Position numbers and translations under genes: made by a program. Source: XN24 sp047921455 (GTDB lineage: Bacteria; Pseudomonadota; Gammaproteobacteria; Steroidobacterales; XN24). From it: a DNA stretch of 64,000 nt. The stretch spans positions 1-64,000 of the forward strand of contig JBLRWC010000005.1 of assembly GCA_047921455.1 (NCBI GenBank), in the 5' to 3' direction. Below the pieces are notes generated by a model. That model was not told the DNA's origin, did no database searches, and worked only from the letters and a program-made list of their open reading frames with translations. The stretch's first letter is position 1. Each line of letters opens with the position of its first letter. Positions 10,127 through 20,122 of this stretch are shown piece by piece.

Positions 10127-11122
10127 ATGCGGATCGGACCCTACTCTTTCCCAGCACCGGTCGTTGCGCTGGCCCCCATGGCCGGCGTCACCGATCGCCC
10201 GTTCCGCGCCCTTTGCCGGCGGCTGGGGGCAAGCTACGCCGCCAGCGAAATGGTCAGCGCCGACCAGCGCCTGTGGCACACGCCGAAAAGCCGGCACCGG
10301 CTCGATCATGCCGGCGAGGGGGATCCTGTCATCGTCCAGATTGCGGGCGGCGACCCCGAGATGATGGCCGCGGCGGCGCGCGCCAATGTAGCCCTCGGCG
10401 CCCAGGTCATCGACATCAACATGGGCTGCCCGGCGAAAAAAGTCTGTCATCGCGCCGCGGGCTCGGCGCTGTTACGCGACGAGGCGCTGGTACAACGCAT
10501 CCTCGCAGCCACCGTGGCGGCCATGGCGCCGCTCGGCGTGCCGGTCACGCTCAAGATGCGCACCGGCTGGAGCCCGGAACATCGTAACGCACTGCGCATC
10601 GCGCGCATCGCGGAAACCGCCGGCATCGCCGCACTCGCCCTGCACGGCCGCACGCGCGCCTGCGGTTACCGCGGCCATGCGGAATACGAAACCGTGCGCA
10701 TGATCAAGCACGAGGTCGGTATCCCGGTCATCGCGAACGGCGACATACAGACACCTGAACAGGCGCGGGACGTGCTCGCATTCACGGGCGCCGACGGCCT
10801 GATGATCGGCCGCGCCGCGCAGGGCCGACCGTGGGTTTTCAGAGAGATGCGGGCGCTGATCGCCACCGGCCAGAATTTACCGGCACCCGGCGGCGCAGAA
10901 GTCCGTGATATCATCCTCGGCCACCTCGACGCACTGCATCGCTTCTACGGGGAAGAGCGCGGCGTCAGGACGGCTCGCAAGCACCTGGGCTGGTATCTTG
11001 CGGCACGACCTGGCGGAGAAGAACTTCGCCGCCAAATCGTGCGTGTCGAGGCGGCAGGGGAACAACTCGCCGTAGTTGGCAGATATTTCGAAGAAGCTCT
11101 GGATAAAGAGCTCGCAGCGTGA
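10127..11122 (+). CDS. dusB: tRNA-dihydrouridine synthase B
   Basis: This 331-residue FMN enzyme reduces uridine to dihydrouridine in the tRNA D-loop using NADPH. It begins MRIGPYSFPAPVVALAPMAGVTDRPFR, typical of DusB. It has INMGCPAKKVCHRAAGSALL with the catalytic cysteine region, the HGRTRACGY segment and the FMN-binding IPVIANGDIQTPEQA and GLMIGRAAQGRPW motifs. In-frame TTG (10109) and GTG (10124) codons lie upstream, but the ATG at 10127 reproduces the family N terminus. It is followed 12 bases later by fis, the conserved dusB-fis operon in which DusB translation has been linked to Fis expression in E. coli. Confidence 0.95.
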   Translation: MRIGPYSFPAPVVALAPMAGVTDRPFRALCRRLGASYAASEMVSADQRLWHTPKSRHRLDHAGEGDPVIVQIAGGDPEMMAAAARANVALGAQVIDINMGCPAKKVCHRAAGSALLRDEALVQRILAATVAAMAPLGVPVTLKMRTGWSPEHRNALRIARIAETAGIAALALHGRTRACGYRGHAEYETVRMIKHEVGIPVIANGDIQTPEQARDVLAFTGADGLMIGRAAQGRPWVFREMRALIATGQNLPAPGGAEVRDIILGHLDALHRFYGEERGVRTARKHLGWYLAARPGGEELRRQIVRVEAAGEQLAVVGRYFEEALDKELAA

Positions 11123-11134
11123 CGGGGAACCATC

Positions 11135-11425
11135 GTGGCCGAGAAGAATATGCATCTGGCGCCGAATGGCGAGGGCAAGACGCACCTGGTTGGCGACGGG
11201 ACGTTGGGCGGCGTAGCCCGTGAAGCCCTCGAGCAATATTTTCAAACACTGAACGGGCATAAGCCCGCAGGCCTGTATGACCTGGTGATCGGTGAGATTG
11301 AGCGGCCCCTGTTCGAGGCGGTGCTTGATTACGCCGGCGGCAACCAGAGCCTTGCCGCTACCATCCTCGGCATCAACCGGGGCACATTGCGCAAGAAACT
11401 CCGTTTGCACGGGCTGCTCGACTGA
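11135..11425 (+). CDS. fis: DNA-binding nucleoid protein Fis
   Basis: This 96-residue protein is the factor for inversion stimulation, a nucleoid-associated DNA-bending regulator of rRNA promoters and recombination. The C-terminal helix-turn-helix (about residues 70-94, GGNQSLAATILGINRGTLRK) is nearly identical to enterobacterial Fis, and the upstream dimerisation helices YDLVIGEIERPLFEAVL are also recognisable. The start is a GTG with GGGGAA upstream. It is the second gene of the dusB-fis pair, with purH 30 bases downstream. Presence of fis in this context is a strong gammaproteobacterial marker. Confidence 0.97.
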   Translation: MAEKNMHLAPNGEGKTHLVGDGTLGGVAREALEQYFQTLNGHKPAGLYDLVIGEIERPLFEAVLDYAGGNQSLAATILGINRGTLRKKLRLHGLLD

Positions 11426-11455
11426 CCCCCCCACCTGAATCCAGGCACTCCAGAC

Positions 11456-13015
11456 ATGGCGAAAATCAAGCGGGCTCTTATCAGCGTTTCCGACAAACGC
11501 GGCGTTGTCGAATTTGCACGTGGCCTGGCCGAATGCGGCGTCGAACTGATCTCCACCGGCGGCACCGCCGCCGCATTGCATGCCGCTGGCCTGGCGGTGC
11601 GCAATGTCGAGGAGTTGACCGACTTTCCTGAAATCATGGACGGGCGCGTCAAGACGCTGCACCCCCGCATTCATGGCGGCCTGCTGGGCCGGCGCGGCAT
11701 CGATGAAGATGTCATGCACCAGCATGGCATCGAACCCATCGACATGTTGGTCGTCAACCTGTATCCGTTTCGCGCGACGGTCGCCGACCCCGACTGCACT
11801 TTTGGCGATGCGATCGAAAATATCGATATCGGCGGGCCCGCCATGCTGCGCGCCGCCGCCAAGAATCATGCTGCTGTCGCAGTGCTCGTGGATACCGCCG
11901 ACTACGACGTCGTCCTGACTGCGCTCAGGGTGGCCGACGAGGTCCCCACCGAAATGCGGGTACGGCTCGCAGCCAAGGCTTTCGCCCACGTCTCGAGCTA
12001 CGACGCCGCGGTCGCCAACTGGCTGGGCTGGCACTCGGAAATGGACGGCGCCGAAATGCCCGACGACCTGGTGCTGCCGATGAACAAGCAGCAGCAGTTG
12101 CGCTACGGCGAGAATCCGCACCAGCGCGCTGCCGTGTATTCACTGGGGTTGCCACGCCGCGGCACCATCGGTGGCGCCAGGCAAATCCAGGGCAAAGAAA
12201 TGTCCTACAACAATCTCCTTGACGCAGACACCGCGCTGGAGTGCGTCAAGCGCTTCACCGACCCGGCCTGCGTCATCGTCAAGCACGCCAATCCTTGTGG
12301 CGTCGCGGTGGCGGACGACATCGCCAGCGCTTACCGGCGCGCCTATACCACCGACCCGACATCCGCTTTCGGCGGCATCATTGCTTTCAATCGTCCACTG
12401 GACGCCGCCACGGCGGAGATGATCCTCAGGAAACAGTTCGTGGAGGTGCTGGTCGCACCCGCGCTCGCCTCAGGCGCAGCGGAGGCGCTGGCTACCAAGC
12501 CGAATGTGCGCGTCCTCACCGTCGGCAAATTGAGCGACGCGCCGCTCGGTACGATCGAGCTGCGCAGCGTGGCCGGCGCCGTGCTGGTCCAGGATGTGGA
12601 CGACATCGAAGCGGATCCCTCGCAATTCAAGGTCGCGACCCAGCGCGCCCCGTCCGACCGTGAAATGCGGGACCTGCTGTTTGCCTGGCAGGTGGTGCGC
12701 TTCGTCAAGTCGAACGCCATCGTATTCTGCAAGGACGGCGCCACCATCGGCGTGGGCGCGGGACAGATGAGTCGCATATACAGCACCCGCATCGCGACCA
12801 TCAAGGCCGCCGACGCCGGCCTCGCGGTCAAGGGCTCGGTAATGGCTTCGGATGCGTTCTTCCCCTTCAGGGACAATGTGGACGCCGCGGCCGAGAACGG
12901 CGTCACGGCGATCATCCAGCCCGGCGGTTCGATGCGGGACTCCGAAGTCATCCGCGCAGCCAATGAACACGGACTCGCCATGGTGTTCACCGGCATGCGC
13001 CATTTCCGGCACTGA
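11456..13015 (+). CDS. purH: Bifunctional AICAR formyltransferase / IMP cyclohydrolase
   Basis: PurH carries out the last two steps of IMP synthesis. The N-terminal IMP cyclohydrolase (about residues 1-195) shows STGGTAAAL, KTLHPRIHGGLL and DIGGPAMLRAAAKNH. The C-terminal AICAR transformylase (about 200-519) shows RYGENPHQRAAVY, the VKHANPCGVA catalytic region with its lysine and histidine, SAFGGIIAFNR and DAFFPFRDNVD. Length (519) is standard. It is followed 46 bases later by purD, as in many gammaproteobacteria, including pseudomonads, where fis also precedes it. Confidence 0.98.
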   Translation: MAKIKRALISVSDKRGVVEFARGLAECGVELISTGGTAAALHAAGLAVRNVEELTDFPEIMDGRVKTLHPRIHGGLLGRRGIDEDVMHQHGIEPIDMLVVNLYPFRATVADPDCTFGDAIENIDIGGPAMLRAAAKNHAAVAVLVDTADYDVVLTALRVADEVPTEMRVRLAAKAFAHVSSYDAAVANWLGWHSEMDGAEMPDDLVLPMNKQQQLRYGENPHQRAAVYSLGLPRRGTIGGARQIQGKEMSYNNLLDADTALECVKRFTDPACVIVKHANPCGVAVADDIASAYRRAYTTDPTSAFGGIIAFNRPLDAATAEMILRKQFVEVLVAPALASGAAEALATKPNVRVLTVGKLSDAPLGTIELRSVAGAVLVQDVDDIEADPSQFKVATQRAPSDREMRDLLFAWQVVRFVKSNAIVFCKDGATIGVGAGQMSRIYSTRIATIKAADAGLAVKGSVMASDAFFPFRDNVDAAAENGVTAIIQPGGSMRDSEVIRAANEHGLAMVFTGMRHFRH

Positions 13016-13061
13016 CGCGACGCAACCCACGCCGCGGACCGAACGCGCGAGGTAGACGACC

Positions 13062-14342
13062 GTGAAAATCCTGGTGGTAGGCGGCGGCGGCCGTGAACAC
13101 GCCCTGGCCTGGAAGGCTGCGAGCTCCTCGCTGGTCGAACGCGTCTTCGTCGCACCGGGCAATGCCGGCACCGAGCGCGAACCGCGCTGCGAGAATGTCG
13201 CCATAGACGCGGCCGATATCGCGGCGCTGGCCGACTTCGCGGCCGCCGAAAAAATCGGCCTGACGATCGTCGGCCCAGAGGTCCCACTGGTTGCAGGCAT
13301 CGTCGACGAGTTCACGCGCCGCGGGCTGAGGTGTTTCGGCCCGTCGGCGGCCTGCGCGCGGCTGGAGGGCTCCAAGGCCTTTTCCAAGGCGTTCTTCGCG
13401 CGCCATGGAATCCCGACCGCGGCATGGAGCGACTTCAGCGACGCCGACGCCGCTTGCCGATATATCCGCGCACAGGGCGCACCGATCGTGATCAAGGCCG
13501 ATGGCCTGGCTGCTGGCAAGGGCGTCGTCGTAGCACAGACGGTGGCCGAGGCGGAAGCCACAGTGCACGACATGCTGTCGGGGAACCGTTTCGGCGACGC
13601 CGGCGCGCGGGTCGTCATCGAGGAGTTCCTGGTCGGCGAGGAAGCCAGTTTCATCGCCATGGTGGACGGCGCGCACATCCTGCCGCTGGCCTCCTCGCAG
13701 GACCACAAGGCGCGCGATGACGGCGACCAGGGCCCGAATACGGGCGGCATGGGCGCGTATTCGCCCGCGCCGGTGGTCGATGCGGCACTGCACCGGCGCA
13801 TCATGGACGAGGTGATGACGCCGACGGTGGCCGGCATGGCGGCCGAAGGCACACCCTACGTAGGCTTTTTATACGCCGGCATCATGGTCGCAGCAGATGG
13901 CACGCCGAAGGTGCTGGAATTCAATTGCCGCTTCGGCGATCCCGAGACCCAGCCCGTGCTGTTGCGCATGGAATCTGACCTGGTGCCGCTGTGCCTCGCG
14001 GCCCTGGACGGTGCACTGGACGGTGTGAGCTGCGCATGGGACAAACGCGCGGCGCTGGGTGTGGTGCTCGCCGCCAGCGGCTATCCGGAGCACTACCGCA
14101 AGGGTGACCCGATCATCGGCCTGGACGCCGATGCCGGCCGCGCAGACATGAAGATCTTCCATGCTGGCACGCGGCTGGTGGACGGCAAGGTGCTGACGAA
14201 CGGCGGCCGGGTGCTGTGCGCGGTTGCGCTGGGTGACGGCGTGGCTGAAGCGCAGCGCAAGGCCTACGAACTGGCTGCCAGGATCCATTGGGACGGCGTT
14301 TTCTTTCGGCACGACATCGGCTGGCGCGCGCTCGCCCGCTGA
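13062..14342 (+). CDS. purD: Phosphoribosylamine-glycine ligase (GARS)
   Basis: This 426-residue ATP-grasp ligase joins glycine to phosphoribosylamine in purine synthesis. Motifs include the N-terminal KILVVGGGGREHALAWK, GLTIVGPEVPLVAGIVDEF, the ATP-grasp segment APIVIKADGLAAGKGVVVA, FNCRFGDPETQPVLLRM and the C-terminal GRVLCAVALGDGVAEAQ. The GTG start at 13062 is preceded by a GAGG ribosome site. It forms an operon with purH. The 62 bases after its stop lead into tamA. Confidence 0.98.
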   Translation: MKILVVGGGGREHALAWKAASSSLVERVFVAPGNAGTEREPRCENVAIDAADIAALADFAAAEKIGLTIVGPEVPLVAGIVDEFTRRGLRCFGPSAACARLEGSKAFSKAFFARHGIPTAAWSDFSDADAACRYIRAQGAPIVIKADGLAAGKGVVVAQTVAEAEATVHDMLSGNRFGDAGARVVIEEFLVGEEASFIAMVDGAHILPLASSQDHKARDDGDQGPNTGGMGAYSPAPVVDAALHRRIMDEVMTPTVAGMAAEGTPYVGFLYAGIMVAADGTPKVLEFNCRFGDPETQPVLLRMESDLVPLCLAALDGALDGVSCAWDKRAALGVVLAASGYPEHYRKGDPIIGLDADAGRADMKIFHAGTRLVDGKVLTNGGRVLCAVALGDGVAEAQRKAYELAARIHWDGVFFRHDIGWRALAR

Positions 14343-14364
14343 CGCGGCACTCGTCGCGAACCTT

Positions 14365-14370
14365 TAGAAT
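14365..14370 (+). promoter_or_regulatory. Possible -10 box for tamA-tamB
   Basis: TAGAAT lies 35 bases before the tamA GTG, in the short gap after purD. No good -35 sequence stands 16-18 bases upstream, so this is a weak candidate; tamA may instead be transcribed from the purHD promoter. Confidence 0.25.
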
Positions 14371-14404
14371 AGGCGTGTCACCACGCCGTTCACCGGAAGA
14401 ACCA

Positions 14405-16189
14405 GTGCCCCAAGCAATACAGCGTCGCCTGGCGACGCGGCCGGTCGAAGCATGCAGGCAGCGAATCATCATCACCATGTTGGTCGCGCTGGCCTGCCTG
14501 TGGCCATGGACGGCGCAGAGCCAAATCCGGGTTTCGATTTCGGGCGTCGAACCCGAAATCGAAGCCAATATCCGGGCCACGCTCAATCTTGTCCGCCTCG
14601 GGACGCGCGAAGACCTGTCGGAGGCAGCGGTGCGGCGACTCCACAGCCGCGCGCGCGGCGAAATTCGCGACGCCATGCGGCCCTTCGGTTACTACCGGCC
14701 GCGCATGGAAACCAGCCTCGAACGCCAGGACGGAGATTGGCTGGCGAGTTTCCAGATCGATCCCGGCGAAGCGGTGCTGGTGACGGAAATCGACGTGCGC
14801 ATCCTCGGCGAGGGCAGCGACGACGCCCGGCTGCTGGACGTGGTGGCCCAAAGCCCGCTCCGTCGCGACCGGCGACTGCGTCACCAGGAACACGATCGGC
14901 TGCGCAGTAACCTGCAAGGCGTTGCGGCGCAGCGCGGCTATTTCGAAGCCGAGTTCACGCAACGCCGCCTCGAGGTGGAGCCGTCGGAGCTCAGCGCGCG
15001 CATCATCCTGCACCTGGAAACCGGCCCACGCTATCACTTGGGCGCGATCGACATCGAGCAGGACATACTCAACGAGGACCTGCTGCAGCGGATCGTGCTC
15101 CTGCGGGAAGGCGATCCTTACAGCGGCGATGCCGTATTGCAGACACAGTACCGCCTGACCGACAGTGCGTACTTCTCCAGCGTGATAGTCCAGACCGGCA
15201 CCCCGGACGCCACGACCCGGGCCGTGCCTATCAGCATCGAGACTGTCCCGACCCGGCGCCAACGCATCCGCACGGGCATCGGCTACGCCACGGACACCCG
15301 GCTACGCGGCAGTCTCGGCGTCGACTGGCGCCGCCTCAACAAGGCTGGTCACTCCGCGGGCACCGAGTTGCGCCTCGCGGAAACCTCCAGCGAGTTGTCC
15401 GGCCGTTATCGTATCCCCATCGGCGACCCCATCAAGGAACGCCTGCTGTTCCGCGGCGGCGTGACGTACGAAGACCTTGCCGATGTCGAGAGCCGGCGGG
15501 CCACGCTGGGCGTCAGCCACGTGACGCAGCGTGGCGGCGGCTGGCAGCGCACCCTGTTTACCGACCTGATCGAGGAACGCACGCGCGCGGGCGATGAACC
15601 GGCGATGCGCGACCTGCTGGTGGTGCCCGGCATCGGCATGGAGAAGCTGATCGCCGACGATATCCTGTTCCCGCGACACGGCTACCGGCTGCGGGGCGAA
15701 ATACGCGGGTCGCACCAACTCCTGGGCGCCAGTACCGACTTCCTGCGGCTGGAGGCCGAAGCCAACCACGTCAGCTCGCTGGGCGAAGACTGGCGCTTTT
15801 TCGCCCGCAGCCGACTCGGGATCGGCTTCGTGGATGGCTTCTCCACCCTGCCTGCCTCGCAACGTTTTTTCGCCGGCGGCGACCAGAGTGTGCGCGGTTA
15901 TCGCTTCAATAGCATGGGGCCGCGCGACGAAGCCGGCAACATCATCGGTGGTAAGCACCTGGTGTTCGGCAGCCTCGAGGCCGAGCGACGGGTCTGGGGC
16001 CGCGTGGCGCTGGCGGGCTTCGTCGACGCGGGCAATGCACTCGACGACTTCGGCGATCCGATCGAGGTGGCCGTCGGCCTCGGCGTCCATGTGCACACGC
16101 CCATCGGCACCGTCCGCATCGCCATCGCCCAGTCCGTCACCGAAAGCCGCAACCTTCGTCTCCACCTGACGATTCGGCCCGACTTATGA
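14405..16189 (+). CDS. tamA: Translocation and assembly module outer-membrane protein TamA
   Basis: TamA is an Omp85-family outer-membrane protein that works with TamB in autotransporter assembly and, by recent proposals, envelope lipid transport. From the GTG at 14405 it is 594 residues. A signal segment (IITMLVALACLWPWTAQSQ, about residues 22-40) is followed by POTRA domains (about 40-280) and a C-terminal 16-stranded barrel with the family RGY motif in GGDQSVRGYRFNSMGP. The GTG start has GGAAG upstream; an ATG at 14477 inside the signal segment is the alternative. The final residue is leucine instead of the usual aromatic. It overlaps tamB by 4 bases (ATGA). Confidence 0.92.
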   Translation: MPQAIQRRLATRPVEACRQRIIITMLVALACLWPWTAQSQIRVSISGVEPEIEANIRATLNLVRLGTREDLSEAAVRRLHSRARGEIRDAMRPFGYYRPRMETSLERQDGDWLASFQIDPGEAVLVTEIDVRILGEGSDDARLLDVVAQSPLRRDRRLRHQEHDRLRSNLQGVAAQRGYFEAEFTQRRLEVEPSELSARIILHLETGPRYHLGAIDIEQDILNEDLLQRIVLLREGDPYSGDAVLQTQYRLTDSAYFSSVIVQTGTPDATTRAVPISIETVPTRRQRIRTGIGYATDTRLRGSLGVDWRRLNKAGHSAGTELRLAETSSELSGRYRIPIGDPIKERLLFRGGVTYEDLADVESRRATLGVSHVTQRGGGWQRTLFTDLIEERTRAGDEPAMRDLLVVPGIGMEKLIADDILFPRHGYRLRGEIRGSHQLLGASTDFLRLEAEANHVSSLGEDWRFFARSRLGIGFVDGFSTLPASQRFFAGGDQSVRGYRFNSMGPRDEAGNIIGGKHLVFGSLEAERRVWGRVALAGFVDAGNALDDFGDPIEVAVGLGVHVHTPIGTVRIAIAQSVTESRNLRLHLTIRPDL

Positions 16190-19100
16190 GGCGCCGCAAG
16201 CTCATCATCGCCCTCCTCTTCCTGGTCGCACTGGGCGGCGCGTGTGCCTGGCTCGCCGGCACGACCAGCGGCCTGCGCTTCCTGGCAGCCCGGGCGCTGC
16301 CTTACTTGCCGGTCGCGCTGGATACGGCGGACATCGAGGGCCGCCTGGTGGGGCCGCTGTCCCTGGGCCCGATCGAACTTGCCACGCCGGAACTAAGCGG
16401 CACGATCGAAAGCGTCGCACTCGATTGGCGGCCGTCCGCATTGCTGCGCCGGACACTGCACATCGACTCGCTGATTATCACCGGACCGCGACTGCGGCTC
16501 GATACGCCGGTAGCGCCGCCGGACGACCCACCGGCCGACGATGCATCGCCGTTTTCGCTGCCCATCAACGTGGTTCTCGATCACCTGGCGCTGGTCGATG
16601 GCGAACTGCGCTCGGCTGACGAAGTCGTCCTGGACGATTTTCAGCTGGCGCTCGCCGGCCAGGCGGCTGGACAGCAGGTCACGCTGTATCGCCTGGCGCT
16701 GAACAGCAATCAAGGCGCGCTATCGGGTCATGCGCATATTTCGCTCGCTGCCGGCGACGCGTGGGACATTGACCTGGCCTGGCAGCTAGCGCTGGCCGGG
16801 GAGGCCCACGCCGGTCATACCCGCGTCACGGGACCGCTGGCGGAACTCGACGTGACGCAGGAGATTTCTGCGCCGCTGACGGCCCGCCTCGAGGGCGTCG
16901 TGCGCGGGCTGCCGGCGGCCCCAGCCTGGGATCTTGCGCTGGCGCTGGAGCCCCTGCCCTCCCGTCCCACGCTCTGGCCCGCGGCTGTCGATGCCCTGGC
17001 AGCCGAGCTGCGCCTCGAGGGAGGCATCGCCGACAGCCGGATCATGGGCCACTTCACCTGGCCGGCGCAGGTAGCGGGTCGCATCGATCTCGAGGCGCAG
17101 CTCGGCTGGCTCGAAAACGTCCTGCGCCTCAGGCATCTCGAGCTCCGCTTGCAGGATGGTGCGCAGCTGACCGCCGCAGGCCGCTTCGAGCCGGGCGATG
17201 AACCTGCCGCGGAATTCACCGTGGACGGTGTCGACCTGGGCTGGCCGCTGGGCGAAACCGTGCACCAGGTCGAGGTTCCCCGGTTCACGCTGCGTGGCAG
17301 CGGTGCAGGCGATCAATGGGATGTGACGGCGACCGCGCGTGCACGACAGGGTGAACTGCCCGAGGTGGACATCGACACGACGCTGCAGTGGGCCGACGCC
17401 CTGCTCACCGTCGAGCGCCTGGAAATCGCCTCGCTGGACGACACCCTGCACTTGACCGCGCATGGCTCGCTCGACACCGCCGACGACCGGCTGGACTACC
17501 GGATTTCGGCCGCTGCGAGGGCCGACCTGCCGGATTACCCGCGGCTCGACGCCACGCTGACAGCCACGGGGGACGCGCAAGGTTTACGCGTCGAGACACT
17601 GACGGCACAACTCCTGGATGGCACGGTAGCGGGCGCGGGCCGGATCGCCTGGACTGGCGATGAAGCAGCAGACTTTCACCTCGAATTTACCGGTCTCGAT
17701 CCGGCCACGCTGGCACCTGGTTGGCCCGGTCGCCTCGCGGGTCAACTCGAACTGCGCGGCTTGCCGACCGCCCCGGACGGGCTGGAGCTGACCCTGCACT
17801 CGCTGCGGGGGGAATTGCGCTCGCTGCCGGTGGACGCGACCGCGAGCCTGAATATCAGTGACGAAGTCTACCTGTTACGCGAGCTGTCCCTGGCGGTCGG
17901 CGGGGCATCGCTGCAGGCCGACGGCCGCCTCGACCCGGCCACGGTGCGGTTCGAGGCCGCACTGGAGGCGCCCGCGCTGGACGATTTCGATGCCGCTGCG
18001 CGCGGCGAACTGAGCGCCACCGCGCGGATCGACGGACCGCGTTCCGCACCCCGGATCGCACTGGCCGCCAGCGGATCACGACTGCGCTGGCAAAACAACC
18101 GCGCGCGCGCGGTACGCATCGAGGGCATGGTGGATGCGTCAGGCGCGGAACCGTCGAATATCCTGGCCGAACTCGACGGTTTGGCCCTGGCGCCCGGACC
18201 GGGCATGCAGGTTCGGCTCGCGGCCGATGGTCTGCCCGGTGACCACCACCTGCACCTGCAAATCGACCGGCAGCGACCCGGACAGCAGTTCATCCTCGCG
18301 CTCAGGGGCGCGCTCGCGGACCAGCGCTGGGAAGGACAGTTGACGGAACTCTCGCTGGCCGAGGAAGAGCAACCGGTCTGGGCGCTGCAATCGCCGGCAG
18401 ACCTGATCGTGGACGCTGCGGCCGTTGCCCTGCACGATGCCTGCATGGACGGTACTTTGGGGCTGCTTTGTGTCGACGCGGACTGGCGGCGCGAGGGGCC
18501 GTGGCGCGGCAGCGCGACGCTGGCCGAGCTCGACCTGGGCCCGCTGAGCGACTGGCTCGGGGCGGGGCTGAGCGCCAGCGGCGTGGTCACCGGAGAGATC
18601 GAAGTCCAGGCGGATGAGAAAATGTTCCGTCGTTTGTCGGGGGGTCTCGAGCTGACCGTCGGCGATCTCCGCGTGGCCAGCGAGGAGACGGCCCCCTTGT
18701 TGTCATGGGACGGTGGACGACTCGAACTCGACGGCGACGAGGACGAGGCACGGCTGCGCCTGCGTCTTGACCTGGCCGAAGGCGACCGGCTCGACGGTCG
18801 GCTGGCGGTGGGCTGGAATGCGGACGACCCACCGCTGGATGGCCAATTGGACGCTGAACTCCAGCGGCTCGGCCTCATTGCGGAACTGGTGCCGGACCTT
18901 GCCGACCTCAGGGGCCGCGCGACCGCCACAGCTTCGCTCTCCGGAACTTTCGCCGCGCCGGTATTGGCGGCGCGTTTCGAATGGCAGGACGGGACCGCGG
19001 AAGTACCAACCCTCGGCCTGCGCCCTGAGGCGATTAATGTGGTGGCCACGCTGGAGGAGCGAACCCTGGGTTTCACCGCGACCGGCCGCTCGGGCGACGG

Positions 19101-20085
19101 CAATTTTGAACTCGAGGGAGAGTTCGATCTCCACGCCAACGCCGTCGAGGGGCGCGCCACGCTGCAAGGCGAAAACGTCCTGCTGGCGGCGTTGCCGGAG
19201 GCGCGTGTCACCGCCAGTCCGGACCTGCGCTTCCGCTACACCGAAAATCGCCTCACCGTCGGCGGCGACGTCAATATTCCATTCGCCCGGATCACCGGCC
19301 TTGGCGGGCCGACGGCGATCAGCGCCAGCCCGGACGAAGTTATTGTCGGCCCCAGGGCGCGCCCGGAGGAAGAGGGGCTGCGGGTGGCCAGCATGGTACG
19401 TGTCACGGTCGGTCCCGACGTGCAGGTGCGGGCAGCTGGCCTGCGCGGCAGTGTCGAGGGCGACCTCCGTACGGTCATTGAGCCGCAGGCCCTGCCGTGG
19501 GGGCGCGGCGAGTTGCGCGTCGTCGACGGCACTTTCGGCGTGCTGGGCCAACGCCTCGAAATCGAGACCGGCCGGCTGATTTATACCGGTGGACCGCTGG
19601 ACAACCCCGGCCTGGAAATCCGGGCCGTGCGGCGGGTCGATACGATCACCGCCGGCGCGCTGGTGCGCGGCACCCTGAAGGACCCGGAAATCTCAGTCTA
19701 TTCCGATCCGCCCATGCCAAGCGCCGAGGTGCTGTCTTACCTTACGCTCGGCAAGGGACTCGACGAACTCCAGTCCGGCGAACAACAAAGCCTGAACCAG
19801 GCCGCCAACACCCTGGCCCTTTCCGGCGGCGGACTGATCGCCAAGGACCTGGGCCGCAAGCTGGGGTTGGATGACGTTTCGGTCTCGGCTGACGACGACG
19901 CCGGCACCGCCCTGGTGGTCGGCAAGTATCTCGGCGGCGGCTTGTACGTAAGCTATGGGCTCGGGCTGTTCGATGCGGTGAACACCCTGCGACTGCGCTT
20001 CCAGATCAGCCAGCGACTGTCCCTCGAAGCGAAATCCGGCGAGGAATCGGCGGCGGACCTGTTCTACACCATCGAGCGCGACTGA
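16186..20085 (+). CDS. tamB: Translocation and assembly module inner-membrane protein TamB
   Basis: This 1299-residue AsmA-like protein spans the periplasm. An N-terminal signal-anchor (residues about 5-25, KLIIALLFLVALGGACAWLA) is followed by a very long beta-taco repeat region rich in short leucine/aspartate strands. The conserved C-terminal TamB (DUF490) domain is about residues 960-1299 and shows VVDGTFGVLGQRLEIETGRL, PSAEVLSYLTLGKGL and GKYLGGGLYVSYGLGLFDAV. Translation is coupled to tamA through an ATGA overlap. Length is close to that of E. coli TamB. The gene ends convergently with the NTF2-like gene, 37 bases away. Confidence 0.95.
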   Translation: MRRRKLIIALLFLVALGGACAWLAGTTSGLRFLAARALPYLPVALDTADIEGRLVGPLSLGPIELATPELSGTIESVALDWRPSALLRRTLHIDSLIITGPRLRLDTPVAPPDDPPADDASPFSLPINVVLDHLALVDGELRSADEVVLDDFQLALAGQAAGQQVTLYRLALNSNQGALSGHAHISLAAGDAWDIDLAWQLALAGEAHAGHTRVTGPLAELDVTQEISAPLTARLEGVVRGLPAAPAWDLALALEPLPSRPTLWPAAVDALAAELRLEGGIADSRIMGHFTWPAQVAGRIDLEAQLGWLENVLRLRHLELRLQDGAQLTAAGRFEPGDEPAAEFTVDGVDLGWPLGETVHQVEVPRFTLRGSGAGDQWDVTATARARQGELPEVDIDTTLQWADALLTVERLEIASLDDTLHLTAHGSLDTADDRLDYRISAAARADLPDYPRLDATLTATGDAQGLRVETLTAQLLDGTVAGAGRIAWTGDEAADFHLEFTGLDPATLAPGWPGRLAGQLELRGLPTAPDGLELTLHSLRGELRSLPVDATASLNISDEVYLLRELSLAVGGASLQADGRLDPATVRFEAALEAPALDDFDAAARGELSATARIDGPRSAPRIALAASGSRLRWQNNRARAVRIEGMVDASGAEPSNILAELDGLALAPGPGMQVRLAADGLPGDHHLHLQIDRQRPGQQFILALRGALADQRWEGQLTELSLAEEEQPVWALQSPADLIVDAAAVALHDACMDGTLGLLCVDADWRREGPWRGSATLAELDLGPLSDWLGAGLSASGVVTGEIEVQADEKMFRRLSGGLELTVGDLRVASEETAPLLSWDGGRLELDGDEDEARLRLRLDLAEGDRLDGRLAVGWNADDPPLDGQLDAELQRLGLIAELVPDLADLRGRATATASLSGTFAAPVLAARFEWQDGTAEVPTLGLRPEAINVVATLEERTLGFTATGRSGDGNFELEGEFDLHANAVEGRATLQGENVLLAALPEARVTASPDLRFRYTENRLTVGGDVNIPFARITGLGGPTAISASPDEVIVGPRARPEEEGLRVASMVRVTVGPDVQVRAAGLRGSVEGDLRTVIEPQALPWGRGELRVVDGTFGVLGQRLEIETGRLIYTGGPLDNPGLEIRAVRRVDTITAGALVRGTLKDPEISVYSDPPMPSAEVLSYLTLGKGLDELQSGEQQSLNQAANTLALSGGGLIAKDLGRKLGLDDVSVSADDDAGTALVVGKYLGGGLYVSYGLGLFDAVNTLRLRFQISQRLSLEAKSGEESAADLFYTIERD

Positions 20086-20122
20086 AGCGGTCGCTCGAGG
20101 CGGCTGGCCGACGTAACGCCGG